A DNA stretch of 7,376 nucleotides from an uncultured Faecalibacterium sp. (GTDB lineage Bacteria; Bacillota; Clostridia; Oscillospirales; Ruminococcaceae), in the NCBI GenBank assembly GCA_934553285.1, contig CAKTFD010000105.1:1-7376 (forward strand), in the 5' to 3' direction. Under the pieces are notes generated by a model that saw only the letters and a list, made by a program, of their open reading frames with translations, was not told where the DNA came from and made no database searches. Made by a program: the position numbers and the translations under genes. This document shows positions 5,098 through 7,376 of this stretch, piece after piece. Position 1 is the stretch's first letter, and each line of letters begins with the position of its first letter.

Positions 5098-5113
5098 GCC
5101 GGGTCGCCCCGGC
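5098..5113 (-). other. GNRA-capped hairpin before the epimerase gene
   Basis: On the minus strand GCCGGG and CCCGGC form a perfect 6-bp all-GC stem closed by GCGA, a GNRA tetraloop. It lies between the stop of the 55-aa gene and the epimerase ribosome binding site. It lacks a T-run, so it is not a terminator; it may stabilise or mark a processing point in the mRNA. This is a structural reading only. Confidence 0.45.
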
Positions 5114-5116
5114 AGG

Positions 5117-5284
5117 TCATTCCTCGTGCTCGGTCTGCGGCGGTTCCGGCTGCCGCTGCTCTAACTTTTGGAAGTAGTAATCGATGCCATAGCGGATAAA
5201 ATACCTGATCAGCCGCACTGCACCGTAGAGCAGCGCTGCATAGATCAGCAGAGAAAACAATACTGCGCCATTTGCACCCAACAT
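5117..5284 (-). CDS. Small single-pass membrane protein, 55 aa
   Basis: The product starts MLGANGAVLFSLLIYAALLYGAVRL, one hydrophobic segment (about 7-24). Basic and aromatic residues follow (RLIRYFIRYGIDYYFQK, 24-40) and then a polar Pro/Glu-rich tail ending TEHEE. AAAGGAAG (5293-5300 on the complement) lies 8 nt before the ATG, a good ribosome binding site. The start is outside the cell or in the membrane, with the charged tail probably cytoplasmic by the positive-inside rule. It sits between the uxaA terminator and the epimerase gene, and no convincing promoter was found ahead of it, so it may depend on read-through. No family was recognised. A longer ORF in another frame over the same DNA starts at GTG inside the terminator and has no ribosome binding site, so this frame is preferred. 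Confidence 0.72.
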   Translation of the reverse strand: MLGANGAVLFSLLIYAALLYGAVRLIRYFIRYGIDYYFQKLEQRQPEPPQTEHEE

Positions 5285-5316
5285 ATAAAACACTTCCTTT
5301 CCGTATTTTCAAGCAC

Positions 5317-5361
5317 AAAAAGGCCGCCGTACCGCTTTTTTGCCGTACAGCAGCCCTTTTT
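5317..5361 (-). terminator. Intrinsic terminator of uxaA
   Basis: On the minus strand AAAAAGG (5361-5355) and a 9-bp CTGCTGTAC block (5353-5345) pair with GTACGGCGG and CCTTTTT (5332-5317). One G is bulged (5354). Two pairs are G-U, possible only in the minus-strand RNA, which fixes the direction. It begins directly after the uxaA stop codon. Confidence 0.85.
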
Positions 5362-5363
5362 AG

Positions 5364-6854
5364 TTACAGAACCACGCCGTCCTTGAAGATGGAGATCTCG
5401 CGGAAGCCGTGCTTTTCGGCCTTGGTCTGCTCGCCGCTGGCCACGCGGATGACCAGATCCAGCAGATCCTTTGCAGCCTCGTCGATGGTCTTTTCGCCGT
5501 CCGCGATGACACCGGTGTTGAAATCGATCCAGCCGCCCTTCTTCTCTGCCAGCGGAGTGTTGGTGGAGATCTTCAGGGTGGGAGCCGGTGCGGAGAACGG
5601 GGTGCCGCGGCCGGTGGAGAACAGGATCAGGTGGGCGCCGGCGGCCGTCATGGCGGTGGCGGATACCAGGTCGTTGCCGGGGCCGTAGAGCATGTTCAGG
5701 CCCTTGGTCACCACAGGGTCGCCGTAGCCGATAACGTCCATGATGGGGGCGGTGCCGCCCTTCTGCACGCAGCCGCAGCTCTTATCTTCCAGCGTAGTGA
5801 TGCCGCCGGCCTTGTTGCCCGGAGAGGGGTTATCGTACACGACCTCGTTGTGGCTGATGAAGTATTCCTTGAAGCCGTTGATCATGTGCTCGGCCTTGAC
5901 GAAGACCTCCTGGTTGATGCAGCGATCCATCAGGAAGCCCTCGGCACCAAACATCTCGGGCACCTCGGTCAGCACGGTGGAACCGCCGCGCTGGCCCATC
6001 ATGTCGGAGAAGCGGCCGATAGTGGGGTTGGCGGTGATGCCGGACAGGCCGTCCGAGCCGCCGCACTTCATGCCTACCACCAGTTCCGATACGGGGATAG
6101 GCTCGCGCTGGAACTGCCCTGCGTAGGCAGCCAGCTCTTTCAGGATATCGCGGGCAGCGGCAAACTCGTCGTCCACATCCTGGCAGGTCAGGAACTTGAC
6201 CCGGTCGTGGTCGTACTCGCCCAGCTCTTCCACAAACTGGTCGTGCTGCAGGTTCTCGCAGCCCAGATGCAGCACCAGAACGGCAGCGGCATTGGGGTGG
6301 CGCACCAGCGCAGCCAGCAGCTTGCGGGTCTGTGCGTGGTCGTGGCCGGTCTGGCTGCAGCCGAAGGGATGGGTGAAGGTGTACAGGCCCTCGATGGAGC
6401 CGGTGACCAGATCCTGGTTATCGGCTACCATCTTTTTGGCGATATCGTTGACGCAGCCCACAGTGGGGATGATCCAGATCTCGTTGCGGATGGCGGCACG
6501 GCCATCCTTGCGGCGGAAGCCCATAAAGGTCTCGGCCTCTACCTTGGGCAGGGGGGCCAGATCCGGGGCGGGGTTATAGCTGTACTCCACCTCGCCGGAC
6601 AGGTTGGTGTGCACGTTATGGGTGTGCATCCAGGTGCCGGGGGCGGCGTCTGCGGTGGCATGGCCGATGGGGAAGCCGTACTTGATGACGTTTTCGCCGT
6701 TCTGGATGGGCTTGACTGCCATCTTATGGCCCTGGGGGATATCCTCCAGCGCGGTCACGGCAAGGCCGTCCACTTCCACCAGCGTACCCTTGGCAATGGG
6801 ATGCAGGGCAACGACCACGTTATCGATGGGGCTGATATGAATTGCCTGCGGCAT
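5364..6854 (-). CDS. uxaA: Altronate dehydratase
   Basis: The 496-aa enzyme removes water from D-altronate to give 2-keto-3-deoxy-D-gluconate in the galacturonate branch of hexuronate breakdown. Length equals that of known UxaA (about 495 aa). An N-terminal SAF-type domain covers roughly residues 10-90 and contains MHTHNVHTN (76-84). The large UxaA/GarD domain follows, with GCSQTGHDH (165-173), HLGCEN (196-201), KCGGSDGLSG (263-272), a cysteine-rich LEDKSCGCVQ (355-364) and FSTGRGTPF (412-420). The conserved cysteines and histidines fit the iron dependence of the family. The start at 6854 (MPQAIHIS) has AAGGAGA 6 nt upstream; an in-frame start nine codons earlier would lie in the intergenic hairpin. 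uxaB just upstream on the same strand supports UxaA over the galactarate enzyme GarD. Confidence 0.95.
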   Translation of the reverse strand: MPQAIHISPIDNVVVALHPIAKGTLVEVDGLAVTALEDIPQGHKMAVKPIQNGENVIKYGFPIGHATADAAPGTWMHTHNVHTNLSGEVEYSYNPAPDLAPLPKVEAETFMGFRRKDGRAAIRNEIWIIPTVGCVNDIAKKMVADNQDLVTGSIEGLYTFTHPFGCSQTGHDHAQTRKLLAALVRHPNAAAVLVLHLGCENLQHDQFVEELGEYDHDRVKFLTCQDVDDEFAAARDILKELAAYAGQFQREPIPVSELVVGMKCGGSDGLSGITANPTIGRFSDMMGQRGGSTVLTEVPEMFGAEGFLMDRCINQEVFVKAEHMINGFKEYFISHNEVVYDNPSPGNKAGGITTLEDKSCGCVQKGGTAPIMDVIGYGDPVVTKGLNMLYGPGNDLVSATAMTAAGAHLILFSTGRGTPFSAPAPTLKISTNTPLAEKKGGWIDFNTGVIADGEKTIDEAAKDLLDLVIRVASGEQTKAEKHGFREISIFKDGVVL

Positions 6855-6874
6855 AGTTATTCTCCTTATTATAT

Positions 6875-6919
6875 CGCACAAAAGGGCTGCTGCCCAAAGC
6901 AGCAGCCCTTTGTTGTGCG
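6875..6919 (-). terminator. Intercistronic terminator-like hairpin between uxaB and uxaA
   Basis: AAAGGGCTGCTGC (6881-6893) and GCAGCAGCCCTTT (6899-6911) form a perfect 13-bp stem with a 5-nt loop. Past a 2-nt bulge the stem extends by CGCACA/TGTGCG (6875-6880 with 6914-6919). On the minus strand a short TTTT follows the GC stem. With no convincing promoter between it and uxaA, it probably acts as a partial terminator or attenuator lowering uxaA relative to uxaB, or as a 3' stabiliser of the uxaB message. Confidence 0.7.
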
Positions 6920-6938
6920 GGTAGGTTGATCTTTCAGC

Positions 6939-7376
6939 TTACAGGCAGCTCTTGTAAGCAGCCTCGGCACCCTGTGCGCGGATCAGTTCCAGATCTGCCA
7001 GCACAGCGGCTTCCAGACCCTCGATCTTGGTCAGATCCTGATCCCACATCTGGGTGTTGGTCAGCACGGCGTGCACCAGCTGTGCTGCGGTGTCATCCTT
7101 GTGTGCATAGTAGAAATCCAGTGCCCAGGCATCGTCCTGGATCTTGTAGGTGTTGCCGGCGGGGCGCTTGCAGATCAGGCCGTCAGCGGTGCGCTCCTGG
7201 ATGTCGTTGGAGTAGAAGGCGATGTAGGCAGCCAGGCTCATGGTCAGGCACTTGGGCAGCTGCTTCTGCTCCTCGATGTAAGCCAGGAAGGAGGGCATAT
7301 TGCGGGCCTTCCACTTGGAGGTGGAGTTCAGGGAGATGCTCATCAGCTCGTGGTTGACGAAGGGGTTGTTGAAGCG
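6939..7376 (-). CDS. uxaB: Tagaturonate reductase, C-terminal part (cut by window edge)
   Basis: The last 145 aa are visible and the frame stays open to the right edge, so the true start lies outside. The fragment begins RFNNPFVNHELMSISLNS, followed by TSKWKARNMPSF. This is the conserved stretch at the start of the C-terminal domain of the mannitol dehydrogenase / polyol long-chain reductase family as found in tagaturonate reductases; its lysine (residue 21 of the fragment) probably corresponds to the catalytic one. The enzyme reduces D-tagaturonate to D-altronate with NADH, feeding UxaA directly. A later stretch (LTMSLAAYIAFYSND) is also typical of UxaB. The alternative is fructuronate reductase (UxuB), a relative, but the neighbouring uxaA favours UxaB. 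The gene ends 84 bp before uxaA, with a hairpin between. Confidence 0.9.
   Translation of the reverse strand, partial: RFNNPFVNHELMSISLNSTSKWKARNMPSFLAYIEEQKQLPKCLTMSLAAYIAFYSNDIQERTADGLICKRPAGNTYKIQDDAWALDFYYAHKDDTAAQLVHAVLTNTQMWDQDLTKIEGLEAAVLADLELIRAQGAEAAYKSCL

Noticed and set aside
5283..5313. TTGAAA plus an A/T-rich hexamer on the minus strand as a promoter for the 55-aa gene
   Set aside because: The only possible -10 overlaps the gene's own start codon and matches the consensus poorly, so it could not produce a message for that gene.
5070..5318. 82-codon minus-strand frame overlapping the 55-aa gene and the epimerase start
   Set aside because: It starts with GTG inside the uxaA terminator with no ribosome binding site. 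The frame encoding the 55-aa membrane protein has a proper one.
6866..6871. TATAAT on the minus strand just before uxaA
   Set aside because: It abuts the ribosome binding site, so a transcript starting there would begin within the Shine-Dalgarno. The best upstream hexamer (TGGGCA) lies inside the hairpin. Probably chance.
5409..6929. 506-codon plus-strand open frame opposite uxaA
   Set aside because: It mirrors the high-GC third-codon pattern of uxaA; the product is repetitive Ala/Gly/His/Val and matches no family I know.

Overview
The window looks like part of the chromosome of a moderately GC-rich Firmicute of the gut Oscillospiraceae, close to Faecalibacterium. This is inferred from gene content, AGGAGG-type ribosome binding sites, sigma-A promoters, codon use and a GC-rich hairpin repeat near the left edge. 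No rRNA, tRNA, CRISPR array or transposase gene is visible.

Layout, left to right. Positions 1-270 hold no convincing gene, only GC-rich hairpin and repeat DNA. cysK (cysteine synthase, minus strand, 327-1259) ends in a strong terminator and is divergent from an Rrf2-family regulator (plus, 1496-1927). Both start from textbook promoters with 17-bp spacers, placed back to back, and both have inverted repeats at or just after the transcription start. This is a likely CymR/IscR-like control unit for cysteine synthesis; the regulator carries three cysteines in the position where IscR-type proteins bind Fe-S clusters.

Next is an AT-richer two-gene cassette (plus, 2033-2782): a small GNAT acetyltransferase and a translationally coupled 74-aa protein of unknown function. 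It is bracketed by two copies of one terminator, exactly 860 bp apart. Then comes lrgAB (plus, 2976-4041), a CidA/LrgA plus CidB/LrgB membrane pair of the kind linked to pyruvate transport and cell lysis control. The lrgA reading frame, promoter and Shine-Dalgarno are all in place, but the codon where the start should be is ACG instead of ATG.

A bidirectional nested terminator separates lrgB from the convergent right half, which is all on the minus strand. In transcription order this is: the 3' end of uxaB (tagaturonate reductase, cut by the window edge), an intercistronic terminator-like hairpin, uxaA (altronate dehydratase), a terminator, a 55-aa single-pass membrane protein, and an aldose 1-epimerase-like gene. 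uxaB and uxaA are consecutive steps of galacturonate (pectin) breakdown from tagaturonate via altronate to 2-keto-3-deoxygluconate. The epimerase may handle sugar anomers from the same diet-derived carbohydrates.

The gene functions are mostly familiar. The points most worth checking are the ACG start of lrgA, the terminator-flanked cassette, the cysteine-bearing Rrf2 regulator with its candidate operators, the unannotated-looking 55-aa membrane protein, and the hairpin inside uxaBA.
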